A DNA stretch of 50,070 nt from JAGOUA01 sp964428975 (GTDB lineage: Bacteria; Patescibacteriota; Patescibacteriia; 2-12-FULL-60-25). This document shows positions 1 through 7,877 of this stretch, piece by piece; the first letter of the stretch is position 1; each line of letters starts with the position of its first letter. The stretch is taken from positions 1 through 50,070 of the forward strand of contig CAYSAI010000008.1 in the NCBI GenBank assembly GCA_964428975.1. The letters are read 5' to 3'. The notes under the pieces are model-generated. The model was not told where the DNA came from and searched no databases. It saw only the letters and a program-made list of their open reading frames with translations. The translations under genes were made by a program, and so were the position numbers.

Positions 1-4
1 CCAC

Positions 5-44
5 CACGTAAAAACTCGCTTCTCCACAAGCGAGTTTTTACGTG
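5..44. terminator. bidirectional intrinsic terminator
   Basis: Perfect 17-bp inverted repeat (cacgtaaaaactcgctt, positions 5-21, and its complement at 28-44) around a 6-base loop. Each strand has a GC stem followed by a run of five T, so it can stop transcripts from both sides. It probably ends a gene lying left of the window. Confidence 0.75.
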
Positions 45-100
45 CCCCGTGATCGCTTGCGATTTTACGGGGCTCAGATGTTAAAGTTGGCGAGTTCACG

Positions 101-153
101 TGGCGCATATTTCAACCAAAAACAGAGGGGTCAAAAGCGTTGCTTCTTCATGA
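101..153 (+). repeat. direct repeat copy A of the Nudix gene 5' region
   Basis: These 53 bases match positions 830-882, inside the 5' end of the Nudix gene, at 48 of 53 positions. Read in the matching frame this copy encodes WRIFQPKTEGSKALLLHE, against WRIFQPKTFGSKALLLHE in the Nudix protein. It is therefore a scar of duplicated coding sequence and not a short regulatory repeat. Confidence 0.8.
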
Positions 154-191
154 GAATATTGACAGAGATTCAAACCTATGGAACGGAGTGT

Positions 192-716
192 ATGACGCTT
201 ATGGATCAATTTCTTATCCCTCCTGAACGCATAGAAAGTAAAATATTCTTCTTTCGAAGCGTAAAAGTCATATTGGCTCAAGATTTAGCTCTTTTATATG
301 GCGTAGAAACCAAGGTTTTGAATCAAGCAGTACATCGTAACAAAGAGCGTTTTCCTGATGATTTTATGTTTCAACTCACAAAAGAGGAAACAACGAGCTT
401 GAAGTCACAAATTGTGACCTCAAATACAGAGAGGGGTGGTGTACGATATGCGCCATATGCGTTCACGGAACAAGGTGTTGCTATGCTAGCGAGTGTGCTT
501 AAAAGCAAAAGAGCTATCATAATCAACATCCAGATCATTCGTGCGTTTACTAGACTGCGCGAAATCCTGAGCCAGCACGCATCACTCCAGTTGAAGCTCG
601 AACTTGTGGAGAAACGATTCGATGAACAGTTCAAAATTGTGTTTGATGCTTTGCGTAGAATATTAGCGACAGATGAAGATTCAAAACCTGAAATAGGATT
701 CAGGATAGACAGGTAA
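192..716 (+). CDS. ORF6N domain-containing protein
   Basis: Protein of 174 residues. The N-terminal ~90 residues match the ORF6N DNA-binding domain (IPPERIESKIFFFRSVKV, then ALLYGVETKVLNQAVHRNK, FPDDFMFQLT and the FTEQGVAMLASVL stretch). A C-terminal helical tail (residues ~135-160) may form a coiled coil. The family is known from phages and mobile gene cassettes and is thought to bind DNA; its role here is not known. The frame is open upstream to position 42, but that stretch is out-of-frame Nudix sequence, so ATG 192 (or ATG 201) is preferred. No ribosome binding site is visible. The gene lies between the two copies of a 53-bp repeat, which suggests it arrived by insertion or recombination next to the Nudix gene. 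Confidence 0.85.
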   Translation: MTLMDQFLIPPERIESKIFFFRSVKVILAQDLALLYGVETKVLNQAVHRNKERFPDDFMFQLTKEETTSLKSQIVTSNTERGGVRYAPYAFTEQGVAMLASVLKSKRAIIINIQIIRAFTRLREILSQHASLQLKLELVEKRFDEQFKIVFDALRRILATDEDSKPEIGFRIDR

Positions 717-772
717 GAAGCGGATGTATGATGGACATATGGGCGTAGCATTGTTAGAGTTTCAATTGTTTT

Positions 773-1243
773 ATGAATCCTCTCAAGCAGCTCCTCTTTC
801 ATCTCACACACCCGTTCTTTCGGTTGTATTGGCGCATCTTTCAACCAAAAACGTTCGGGTCAAAAGCGTTGCTTCTTCATGAAAAGAGTGTGCTTCTTTC
901 AAAAAATATCAATGCGAAGCTTTGGGGTTTGCCTGGAGGAAAGATCGAGAAAGGAGAAACGCCAGACGTATGCATCAAGCGCGAACTTGAGGAAGAGCTG
1001 CATCTTACAGACCTTAAACTTGCGTTTCCCCTCGGTACGTATCATTCCAAACAAGAGGGGAAATACGACACGGTACACGTGTTCGTGATACACCTTCCCT
1101 CGAAAACGTTTCATAAAGCATGGGAGCTTGCTGCAGCGGAGTGGTTTTCGCTCGATGCGTTACCCTTCGACCTCAGTCCCGCTACACAACGTCGTATTGA
1201 GGACTATCAAGCAGGAAAACGAGAGATTGAAGGGGAGTGGTAA
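773..1243 (+). CDS. Nudix hydrolase
   Basis: Protein of 156 residues with a clear Nudix box starting at about residue 56: GGKIEKGET followed by the REL-EE core. The usual glycine near the box end is histidine (EELHL). These enzymes hydrolyse nucleoside diphosphates linked to another group, often damaged nucleotides; the substrate cannot be told from the sequence. The first ~30 residues (to WRIFQPKT) precede the fold and are rich in aromatic and basic residues. There is no Shine-Dalgarno sequence before ATG 773. Bases 830-882 in its 5' part are duplicated upstream at 101-153. Confidence 0.88.
   Translation: MNPLKQLLFHLTHPFFRLYWRIFQPKTFGSKALLLHEKSVLLSKNINAKLWGLPGGKIEKGETPDVCIKRELEEELHLTDLKLAFPLGTYHSKQEGKYDTVHVFVIHLPSKTFHKAWELAAAEWFSLDALPFDLSPATQRRIEDYQAGKREIEGEW
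830..882 (+). repeat. direct repeat copy B (inside Nudix gene)
   Basis: Partner of the copy at 101-153, with 5 mismatches in 53 bases. This copy sits in intact reading frame in the Nudix gene, so it is probably the original. Confidence 0.8.
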
Positions 1244-1263
1244 GAGGCGTAGACTCACTCTAT

Positions 1264-2025
1264 ATGAATCGCCTCTTTTTTGTCCCTCTTGCAACGCTTG
1301 TGCTGATTGGTGCTGGATGTCGCTCGGAAACGACTGCCTCGATGGATGGTTCGACGCGCCCAACGGCCGAAGCTCCTCAAAACAGGTCTTCCTGCGCGCA
1401 TCCGTATTTTCCTCTTCGTGAAGGCTATAGCGCTACGTACACCAATCGCTCGACGAGCGGCCCGCCTTCGACGTACACCATGACCGTTTCGAACGTTTCG
1501 GGAAATCGTGCGACGATCGTGATCGCGTTTGAAAATGGGATGCGGATGGAACAGGGGTATGCCTGCAATAACGGCATGCTGCAATCGACGGGGTATGTGG
1601 ATTTTGCTGCGGCTATGGGCGGTCGTCAGGCGTCTATCGAGACGCGTGCGGTCGAGGGTGAGCTTCTTCCTCGTGATATGCGTGTGGGTTCTCGTTGGAA
1701 TGCGCGGTTTACCATCTCGATGGATATGCGCGCGCTCATGCCTGCGGGCGTGAGTGTTCCTGGAGCGCTTGGGGTGGTGAATGGGAACGTGAGCATCGCT
1801 CGTGAAGCGCTTGCGCAAGAGTCGGTGACCGTTCCTGCAGGTACATTTCAAGCGATGAAGATACGTTCTACAACGGATTTCCGTCTTGATCCCGTCGAGG
1901 GAAGTATTCAAGCGCCGCAAACACCGCCTATGACGTCGTATGAGTGGTGGGTGGAAGGGAAGGGGCTTGTCAAAACGGAAATGGATGGAGGGTTTGTATC
2001 GGAAGCGACCGCGATAGCCTTGTAA
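1264..2025 (+). CDS. predicted lipoprotein, TapB/DUF3108-like
   Basis: Protein of 253 residues starting MNRLFFVPLATLVLIGAGC, a signal peptide ending in a lipobox with Cys19 as lipidation site, so it should be anchored on the outer face of the membrane. The mature part begins with YFPLREGYSATYTN and later has VTVPAGTFQAMKI and WWVEGKGLVKTE. This pattern (opening 'G..W.Y', 'aGtF....' and a late 'W...G.G.vk') resembles TapB/DUF3108-type beta-rich envelope proteins. Specific function is unknown. A possible -10 (TAGACT) lies 8 bases before the ATG, so the message may have almost no leader. The start at 1264 was chosen because the upstream extension would hide the signal peptide. Confidence 0.7.
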   Translation: MNRLFFVPLATLVLIGAGCRSETTASMDGSTRPTAEAPQNRSSCAHPYFPLREGYSATYTNRSTSGPPSTYTMTVSNVSGNRATIVIAFENGMRMEQGYACNNGMLQSTGYVDFAAAMGGRQASIETRAVEGELLPRDMRVGSRWNARFTISMDMRALMPAGVSVPGALGVVNGNVSIAREALAQESVTVPAGTFQAMKIRSTTDFRLDPVEGSIQAPQTPPMTSYEWWVEGKGLVKTEMDGGFVSEATAIAL

Positions 2026-2078
2026 AAGTCAGGACTTACACGCTCGAAGATCGCCATACGCGTAAGTCCTAAGTGTGC

Positions 2079-2084
2079 TACACT
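2079..2084 (+). promoter_or_regulatory. extended -10 of the SpoIID-like gene (leaderless)
   Basis: TGTGCTACACT holds an extended -10 (TACACT at 2079-2084). Only six bases separate it from ATG 2091, so the transcript should start at or next to the A of the start codon. Confidence 0.65.
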
Positions 2085-2090
2085 AGGTGC

Positions 2091-4520
2091 ATGCCCCTTC
2101 TCGTTCGTTGTATGAGGCGTGTTTTGGTCGTCATGATCGTTTTTGTTATGAGTGGTTTTCGTGTCGATACGCTCGAAGCAGCCGTGTGGCGTGGGTATGA
2201 TGCAGAGCTGCTCGTCGTAGAAGCACCCACGAACCTCGAAGCAAATAAAACAGGAACCGTACGGCTCACATTCAAGAATACGGGTACGAAACCTTGGCTC
2301 GCCACAGGAAGCGAATACGTATCAATCTACCATTGGGATCCGGTGCAGAAGCTCGAAATAAGCTCATCATTGCGAGATAGTAGTTGGAAAAACACGAAAC
2401 AGCCCATGCGCCTCCCTTCTTTTGTGGGAGTAGGAGAGCAGGTTGTGCTTGTGTTCCCTGTTCGTGCGCCAATGGTGTCGGGAATGGCGAGCGGCGATTT
2501 TATTCTTGCCGCAGAGAACGCCGCGTGGATGAAAAACAGTCGTTTTCGTGTAGAAGTGCGCGTGGGCTCGGGAACGACGCCTGTCGCGATGACATCTGCG
2601 CCGAAACCATCTGTCGCGCCCGCTCCTCGTGCGCAAGAAACGCCTGCGTCGGTCGCGTTTTCTCCTGATGCAACGGGAGCGCTTCGGGCGCGCGTGACGA
2701 ACAACGGAGGAAGTGCGTGGTCTGTCGAAGCGGGTCAAGATATGCGTATCGCCTTTCAATTCATGAATACGGGCGATCGTCCGTGGGGAGTTGAGGGCGC
2801 AGAAGCGATTCGATTGGTCGCGATCACCAATGCTGCACAGTCGCGCGAGAGTGTCTTTTTTCATCCATCATGGGCAAGCAAAAGCGTCCTCACGAGACTG
2901 CCTTCGAAAGTGAGTCTTGGAAGTGAAGGAATGTTTGACACCACTCTTCGCGCGCCAGAGGTTCCCGGATCGTATCGCGAGCGTTTTATGCTTGCGACTG
3001 TAGGGGGAACGCTTATTCCTGGATCGCAGATTGATCTTCCTATCACGGTGAATCCAGGTACGGGTTTTATCGCGACGGATGTGAGTGATCTGGGAAATGC
3101 TGTTCCAGAACCTGCGCCCGCTTCAACGGATACGCTTCAAAATGTTCCTCGTGGAGCGGATGATGGTTTGTGGAAAGCGACGCCGTTTCTTCCTGGGACG
3201 CAAGAGCTTGAACTTCTTGGGAATGGACGTCAGCAAATAACGGTTGGATGGCGGAATGTGGGCAGTGAGGCGTGGTCGCGCGTGGGGGTGAGGCTTGCTA
3301 CGTCCGATCCGTGGGTGCGGGCGAGTTGGCTTGCGGATGCGACATGGATGGACGGGAAACCGCCGGAGGCGAGTATTCAGGCGAAAAACGGCGAAGTCGC
3401 GTTCCATAGTTTTTATGTAAAAGCCCCACCGAAGCGCGGAACGTATCTTCTCACGTATCGTTTGTTCGCGAATGGGCAAGCGGTGCTTGGAGGAGATGTA
3501 GCGGTGCGCGTAAAAGTGACGTCCGATGGGTATATCGCGCCAAACGAAACGCCTCGCACAACGCCCGCTCCTACGCCGAGCAGTCCAACACTCCCACCGC
3601 TTGTCGCCCAACCGCTTTCGGGCGATCCATCCACGCTTCCTGCCGAACCTATGATTCGTGCGGGCATCTACCAACCGCCACATGAACGCTTGCAAGTGCG
3701 TGCCACGTTGATCGCGCTTGATGTGTTGAAGGGTGGGGTGTCCGTGTGTTCGCTCACGATCGGTCAAACAGCGACGATTTCGTATGTACGAAGTGGTTCA
3801 ACGTATACGCTCGCGGGTGAGGGAGGGTGTTCAGGCACATCCGCAACCCCTTTTCAGGTGAAAGCGCGTGACGGCATCTCATCGATGGAAATCGCGGACT
3901 TCGTACGTCCTTCCAACTGGATTTTTAACGCTTCCGACAACGATTTTCGTGGACAGCTTGAACTTCGTGCTTCAAACGATGGACGTGAAGTCTGGGTCGT
4001 GAACGAACTTCCTATCGAATGGTATTTGAAGGGGATTGGCGAAACCTCAAACATCAGCCCAAGCGAGTTTCAACGGACACTCCTCGTCGCAGCGCGTACC
4101 TATGCGATGTATCACGTAGGACGTGGAACGAAACATGCGACGCAAGGGTTTATCGTGGACGCGACGAACGATCAGATCTATCGAGGCTACGCACAAGAAC
4201 AACGTTCGCCGAACATCGTGGCTGCGGTGGATGCGACGCGTGGCCAAGTTGTGACGTACGCGAATAAACTCGCGATTACGCCGTATTTTTCAAGGTCGGA
4301 TGGGCGGACGCGTTCGTGGGGCGAGGTGTGGGCGGGTGGTTCGAACTATCCGTGGCTCATTGGCGTTCCTGTTCCGCAAGATCAGGGTCGTACTCTGTGG
4401 GGTCATGGTGTCGGTATGAGCGCTTCTGGAGCGTTAAGCATGGCGAACGAAGGGAGGCGCTATGAGGCTATCCTCAAACACTTTTATAGCGGCATCGAAG
4501 TTTTGCGAGCGTATCGCTAA
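2091..4520 (+). CDS. secreted SpoIID/LytB-domain protein with three Ig-like repeats
   Basis: Protein of 809 residues with an N-terminal signal sequence (to about residue 30). Three NBR1-type Ig-like repeats follow, near residues 40-150, 195-320 and 360-480, each with an 'F-N-G--W' strand and a 'P--G-Y--R/T' strand. A proline-rich linker (~485-535) leads to a SpoIID/LytB domain (~540-805) with VVNELPIEWYLKGIGE, RTLLVAARTYAM and GHGVGMSASGALSMA. In Firmicutes SpoIID is a lytic transglycosylase that cuts denuded peptidoglycan. This organism shows no sporulation genes here, so a role in cell-wall remodelling at the surface is inferred. ATG 2091 is chosen because it lies six bases after the -10. 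Confidence 0.85.
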   Translation: MPLLVRCMRRVLVVMIVFVMSGFRVDTLEAAVWRGYDAELLVVEAPTNLEANKTGTVRLTFKNTGTKPWLATGSEYVSIYHWDPVQKLEISSSLRDSSWKNTKQPMRLPSFVGVGEQVVLVFPVRAPMVSGMASGDFILAAENAAWMKNSRFRVEVRVGSGTTPVAMTSAPKPSVAPAPRAQETPASVAFSPDATGALRARVTNNGGSAWSVEAGQDMRIAFQFMNTGDRPWGVEGAEAIRLVAITNAAQSRESVFFHPSWASKSVLTRLPSKVSLGSEGMFDTTLRAPEVPGSYRERFMLATVGGTLIPGSQIDLPITVNPGTGFIATDVSDLGNAVPEPAPASTDTLQNVPRGADDGLWKATPFLPGTQELELLGNGRQQITVGWRNVGSEAWSRVGVRLATSDPWVRASWLADATWMDGKPPEASIQAKNGEVAFHSFYVKAPPKRGTYLLTYRLFANGQAVLGGDVAVRVKVTSDGYIAPNETPRTTPAPTPSSPTLPPLVAQPLSGDPSTLPAEPMIRAGIYQPPHERLQVRATLIALDVLKGGVSVCSLTIGQTATISYVRSGSTYTLAGEGGCSGTSATPFQVKARDGISSMEIADFVRPSNWIFNASDNDFRGQLELRASNDGREVWVVNELPIEWYLKGIGETSNISPSEFQRTLLVAARTYAMYHVGRGTKHATQGFIVDATNDQIYRGYAQEQRSPNIVAAVDATRGQVVTYANKLAITPYFSRSDGRTRSWGEVWAGGSNYPWLIGVPVPQDQGRTLWGHGVGMSASGALSMANEGRRYEAILKHFYSGIEVLRAYR

Positions 4521-4533
4521 TAGGACGTACGCC

Positions 4534-4554
4534 AAAAAACAGCTCGCGCTGTTT
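4534..4554 (-). terminator. clpP terminator
   Basis: Inverted repeat aaacagc/gctgttt around tcgc (4537-4554), directly after the clpP stop codon, with a run of T on the minus strand. It also lies just past the stop of the convergent SpoIID-like gene. Confidence 0.7.
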
Positions 4555-5160
4555 CTAGGTTCCGATCACTTCATCAATGAGTCCGTACGTTTTCGCTTCT
4601 TCTGCATCGAAGAAATTATCGCGCTCGACGTCATTTTCGATGGTTTTGAGAGGTTTGCCGGTATGTTTCGCGAGAAGTTTATTCAACGTATCTTTCATAC
4701 GTATGATGCGTTCGGCATGAATTTTGATGTCGGTCGCCTGCCCTTGAAACCCTCCGAGCGGTTGATGGATCATGATTTCTGCATTGGGGAGCGCAGAACG
4801 CTTGCCCTTGGCACCACCTGAAAGAAGAAACGCTCCCATGGACGCTGCCATACCCATGCAAATCGTGTGTACATCTGGTTTCACGTACTGCATCGCATCG
4901 TAGATCGCGAGACCTGCCGTGACAGACCCCCCAGGGGAGTTAATATAGAGCTTAATATCTTTTTCCGCGTCTTGGCTTTCAAGAAAAAGCAGCTGCGCGA
5001 CGATCACGTTCGCTACATCGTCATTCACTTCGCTGCCGAGCATGATGATGCGATCTTTGAGAAGACGCGAATAGATATCATACGCGCGTTCGCCGTACGT
5101 CGTTTTTTCGATGACTGTTGGGACGAGCCAATTCGCACGAGGAGAAGAAGAGGAATTCAT
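4555..5160 (-). CDS. clpP: ATP-dependent Clp protease proteolytic subunit
   Basis: Protein of 201 residues, normal for ClpP. The catalytic triad is visible: Ser107 in GMAASMGAF, His132 in EIMIHQP and Asp181 in VERDNFF. The oxyanion segment SPGGSV is at 75-80. ClpP forms a barrel of two heptamers that degrades proteins fed by Clp ATPases; no Clp ATPase gene is in the window. The start at 5160 is preferred over an upstream ATG because the -10 box TACGCT (5173-5168) ends seven bases before it, giving a leaderless message. It follows rbfA and hflX on the same strand but has its own promoter and a terminator between. Confidence 0.95.
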   Translation of the reverse strand: MNSSSSPRANWLVPTVIEKTTYGERAYDIYSRLLKDRIIMLGSEVNDDVANVIVAQLLFLESQDAEKDIKLYINSPGGSVTAGLAIYDAMQYVKPDVHTICMGMAASMGAFLLSGGAKGKRSALPNAEIMIHQPLGGFQGQATDIKIHAERIIRMKDTLNKLLAKHTGKPLKTIENDVERDNFFDAEEAKTYGLIDEVIGT

Positions 5161-5167
5161 ACGGGAC

Positions 5168-5173
5168 AGCGTA
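5168..5173 (-). promoter_or_regulatory. -10 box of clpP (leaderless)
   Basis: TGCGCTACGCT read on the minus strand contains TACGCT. Seven bases separate it from the clpP ATG. Confidence 0.6.
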
Positions 5174-5185
5174 GCGCACAAAAGC

Positions 5186-5214
5186 ATTAGCAGTCAAATA
5201 TCATGACTGCTAAT
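5186..5214 (-). terminator. hairpin at the end of rbfA
   Basis: Perfect 11-bp inverted repeat (attagcagtca/tgactgctaat) with a 7-base loop, overlapping the rbfA stop codon, followed on the minus strand by a short T run. It separates rbfA from the clpP promoter. Confidence 0.6.
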
Positions 5215-5557
5215 CTTTGGCTCCTGTATCGCACGCATTGATCAGATCTTCAATTTTGGAGGCGTTTTCTTCCGTACGGTCAAACGTGAAATGCAGGCGT
5301 GGAATACGTCGTAAACGGAGAGTGTGAGCCAATCCGTCCTTCAATTCACGCCTGTCGCGTTCGAGAATAATGAGCACATCCTTCTCGTTTGCCACGGGAA
5401 GCACGGAAAGGACAAACGCGGCGTGTGCGGTGTTCGCGGTCATTTTCGCTTTCAGGACGGTCACCAAGCACCCGAGCGGAAATTCCATACGCTCGGCAAA
5501 CACCTGCGCCATGGCTTCGCGAAGGTGTTCGAATCCAGCATCCATACGATGAGACAT
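5210..5557 (-). CDS. rbfA: ribosome-binding factor A
   Basis: Protein of 115 residues. It shows the RbfA fold pattern: an N-terminal helix (FEHLREAMAQVFAE), a central stretch on strand-forming residues (AAFVLSVLP) and the C-terminal signature LRLRRIPRLHFTFD. RbfA binds the 30S subunit and helps mature the 5' end of 16S rRNA. The ATG at 5557 (MSHRMDAG) is chosen over a GTG three codons upstream. It lies 33 bp after hflX on the same strand, so the two are probably co-transcribed. Confidence 0.88.
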   Translation of the reverse strand: MSHRMDAGFEHLREAMAQVFAERMEFPLGCLVTVLKAKMTANTAHAAFVLSVLPVANEKDVLIILERDRRELKDGLAHTLRLRRIPRLHFTFDRTEENASKIEDLINACDTGAKD

Positions 5558-5590
5558 AAGCCGCACTTTCGCAGAAAAACAGGCAGAATG

Positions 5591-6709
5591 TCAAACGGAC
5601 GCTTCGTGTTTCAAGCAGGCAGCTATCCGTTCTTTCAGCGCCTCTTTTCCCTCTCCTGTTGTTGATGAGATGAGAATAGGGTGTTCTTTCGCGAACGCTC
5701 GCTTGCGCGTCGCCTGCGTTTTCTTCGTGAGAACGTCAAGTTTATTCAGAATGAGGATACGAGGGGTGTTTTCCACGCCAAGCTGCTTCAAAATTGCTTC
5801 TACTTCGCGTTTTTTCTCTCGATGATAGGGGTCGCTCGCATCGAGCACGTGAAGAAGTAGGTCGGCGTGCACCGTTTCATCGAGGGTACTCGAAAAGGCT
5901 TCGATGAGCTCTGGTGGCAGGTCTTGAATGAAGCCGATCGTGTCAGAAATAAGCACCTCTTCTCCGATCCACAGCTTACCCACATGGGTATCAAGCGTCG
6001 CGAAGAGCTCGTTTGCGACGTACGCTCCTTTCTTCGTGAGCATGTTCACGAGCGTTGATTTTCCTGCGTTCGTATAGCCCACCACGGAGACGGTTTTGAG
6101 GCCGCGGCGACGGCGATCGTGACGATGGAGCGCATGTGAGGCGTTGATTCTGACGAGTTCGGCGTTTGTGCGCTCGAGCTGTTTCCCAAGATGGCGTTTC
6201 ATGAGTTCGGTGTTTGTTTCACCCTGTCCACCGCGCGTGCCCGTTCCACCTGTTTGTTGCATGAGTTCGAGGCCGAGCCCAAAAATCCGTGGACCCACGT
6301 GTTGAATCGCCGCTTTTTTGATTTGAAGTTTCGCTTCAGAGGTTTTTGCGTGAAGGTCGAAGATTTTTAAGATGAGATCTACCCGATCCCACGCTTTTAT
6401 TGGGTGTCCTGCTTTGCGAAAACGCTCTTCGAGTGCGTAGAGCTGTTTTGGCTTGAGAAGGTTATTCACGATCAGCACGTGAATAGACTGCTCCTCTGCA
6501 AGCGCGATCAGTTCATCCAGTTTTCCTGAACCGATGTACGTTTGATAGTTCGGCGTGCTCCGTTTTTGATGGGTACTCACAACAACAACCCCTCCGTACG
6601 TGTGCGTAAGAGCGGCGAGTTCGTTCAAGCGGCGTTTCGCGGTACGATCGCTGGTAGAAGGGGCGATCACATCGATCAAAATGGCGCGTGGTTTATTGGG
6701 GAAGAGCAT
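5591..6709 (-). CDS. hflX: GTPase HflX
   Basis: Protein of 372 residues. The N-terminal HflX domain (1-~185) has the glycine-rich stretch GTGTRGGQGET, a variant of the usual RGPGE motif. The G domain has G1 GYTNAGKST (211-219), G3 DTIGFIQDLP and G4 NKLD. HflX splits stalled or hibernating ribosomes and binds 50S. A -10 box TACACT ends six bases before the ATG, so the message should be leaderless. rbfA follows, making a small ribosome-related operon. Confidence 0.93.
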   Translation of the reverse strand: MLFPNKPRAILIDVIAPSTSDRTAKRRLNELAALTHTYGGVVVVSTHQKRSTPNYQTYIGSGKLDELIALAEEQSIHVLIVNNLLKPKQLYALEERFRKAGHPIKAWDRVDLILKIFDLHAKTSEAKLQIKKAAIQHVGPRIFGLGLELMQQTGGTGTRGGQGETNTELMKRHLGKQLERTNAELVRINASHALHRHDRRRRGLKTVSVVGYTNAGKSTLVNMLTKKGAYVANELFATLDTHVGKLWIGEEVLISDTIGFIQDLPPELIEAFSSTLDETVHADLLLHVLDASDPYHREKKREVEAILKQLGVENTPRILILNKLDVLTKKTQATRKRAFAKEHPILISSTTGEGKEALKERIAACLKHEASV

Positions 6710-6715
6710 GGTTCT

Positions 6716-6721
6716 AGTGTA
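6716..6721 (-). promoter_or_regulatory. -10 box of hflX (leaderless)
   Basis: TACACT on the minus strand, six bases before the hflX start codon. Confidence 0.6.
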
Positions 6722-6789
6722 TGCCTTGACACGAAAAGAAAAAAGAGGAACGGAGTAGAGAGAGCTGGAAGGCTCAGAAAGAGGCGATC

Positions 6790-7770
6790 ATGCATAAAGC
6801 ATTGCTTCTGCTCGTGCTCGGGGTTGGACGTGGGTGTTGGGAGAGGCAAACACCGGAAGAGCCGTCGCGAGAACCGTCGGAAGAGCATCAACCGTTGCCG
6901 ATGGTCCAGAGGCAAACGCTCGCGCATCCTCCAGGAACGCTTCTTCGTGATGAACGTGGGGCGTATTGGGTGGTGGATCGTTGGCCAGAGCGTCGTCCGC
7001 TTCTCGATCGTTTTTTTGCTGAATCGCACTACCATACGCAAGAAGCGATCACGCTTTCTGCAGAAGAAGCGCAGTGCCTTCGTCCAACGACACGGCTGTG
7101 GTACCCGCGTTCTCTGTGGCGGCTCGTCGAGCTCCTCGATGGAACGCGTTGGTATATCAGCGAAGCAGAACAGGCGCGACGTCTTGCCCGATCAAGCGTG
7201 ATTCTCGCATGGCGCGATGATCTTGCGCACATCGAGCCTGTTTCTCTTTCGCGAGAGGCGTTCGAGAGGCGCTATCGCTTGCTCGACGCCATGCCGCCAC
7301 CCGATGGGGCTCTTTTCGAGGCGGATACGCGCTATGCGATGTTCGTCGAAGGACGTGTGCATCTTTTCGAGAGCGAGACGTTGATGCGATCGGTAGGATA
7401 CGATCCTCGATTTGCCGTGCCTGTCTCTCTCGATACGCTTCTTGACCTTGGAGAACGTGGGGAGACGTACACCGCGACGTTCTTTTCGACCTGTCCGCTT
7501 GCGGCAGCGGAGCTACGTACGACGGAAGACCATGACCATGACGGCGTGCCATTCTTTCAAGACTGCGATGACGACGACGCGCGTCGCCATCCGAATCATC
7601 CTGAAATCTGCGATGGGATCGACAACGATTGCGACCTCATCCCTGACAACGGCTTCGACGTTGGTACGCTCTGTACGATGGCAAACGCGTGTCATACGCA
7701 AACGTATCGTCGATGCGCGGACCATCGCCTTGGTACAGTGTGTGATGATCCTGAAGCCGTGTGTGAGTGA
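6790..7770 (+). CDS. secreted protein with MopE-type metal-binding motif
   Basis: Protein of 326 residues with a hydrophobic N-terminus (MHKALLLLVLGVG) and a Cys at residue 16 that could be lipidated, though the lipobox is weak. The region 40-240 matches nothing I recognise. The C-terminus has the repeat-type motif seen in MopE-like surface proteins: DHDHDGVPFFQDCDDDD, then HPEICDGIDNDCD, with paired cysteines. Such Asp/Cys-rich stretches are predicted to bind calcium or another metal. It is followed by a strong terminator, so it is a single-gene unit divergent from hflX. Function unknown; probably surface exposed. Confidence 0.75.
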   Translation: MHKALLLLVLGVGRGCWERQTPEEPSREPSEEHQPLPMVQRQTLAHPPGTLLRDERGAYWVVDRWPERRPLLDRFFAESHYHTQEAITLSAEEAQCLRPTTRLWYPRSLWRLVELLDGTRWYISEAEQARRLARSSVILAWRDDLAHIEPVSLSREAFERRYRLLDAMPPPDGALFEADTRYAMFVEGRVHLFESETLMRSVGYDPRFAVPVSLDTLLDLGERGETYTATFFSTCPLAAAELRTTEDHDHDGVPFFQDCDDDDARRHPNHPEICDGIDNDCDLIPDNGFDVGTLCTMANACHTQTYRRCADHRLGTVCDDPEAVCE

Positions 7771-7803
7771 ATGAGGACGTACGCCCTAGGTGAAGCATTT
7801 CTG

Positions 7804-7831
7804 CCCCGCACGAAGCTGTGCGGGGTTTTTT
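7804..7831 (+). terminator. intrinsic terminator
   Basis: Stem ccccgcac/gtgcgggg with a 6-base loop and six T. It ends the MopE-like gene and separates it from the sigma factor promoter. Confidence 0.9.
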
Positions 7832-7840
7832 CTGTATTCA

Positions 7841-7849
7841 TGCTACGCT
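7841..7849 (+). promoter_or_regulatory. extended -10 before the ECF sigma gene
   Basis: TGCTACGCT (TACGCT at 7844-7849) lies 28 bases before ATG 7878. It has the housekeeping form; no obvious ECF-type -35 (GGAAC-like) was seen, so autoregulation is not evident. Confidence 0.5.
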
Positions 7850-7877
7850 AGGGTCATACAATCCCTTTCTTTCCGTT

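Noticed and set aside
371..844. A 157-codon open frame on the minus strand
   Set aside because: It is antisense to the ORF6N and Nudix genes and shows no motif.
6727..6732. A TTGACA on the plus strand before the MopE-like gene
   Set aside because: No acceptable -10 lies at 16-19 bases.
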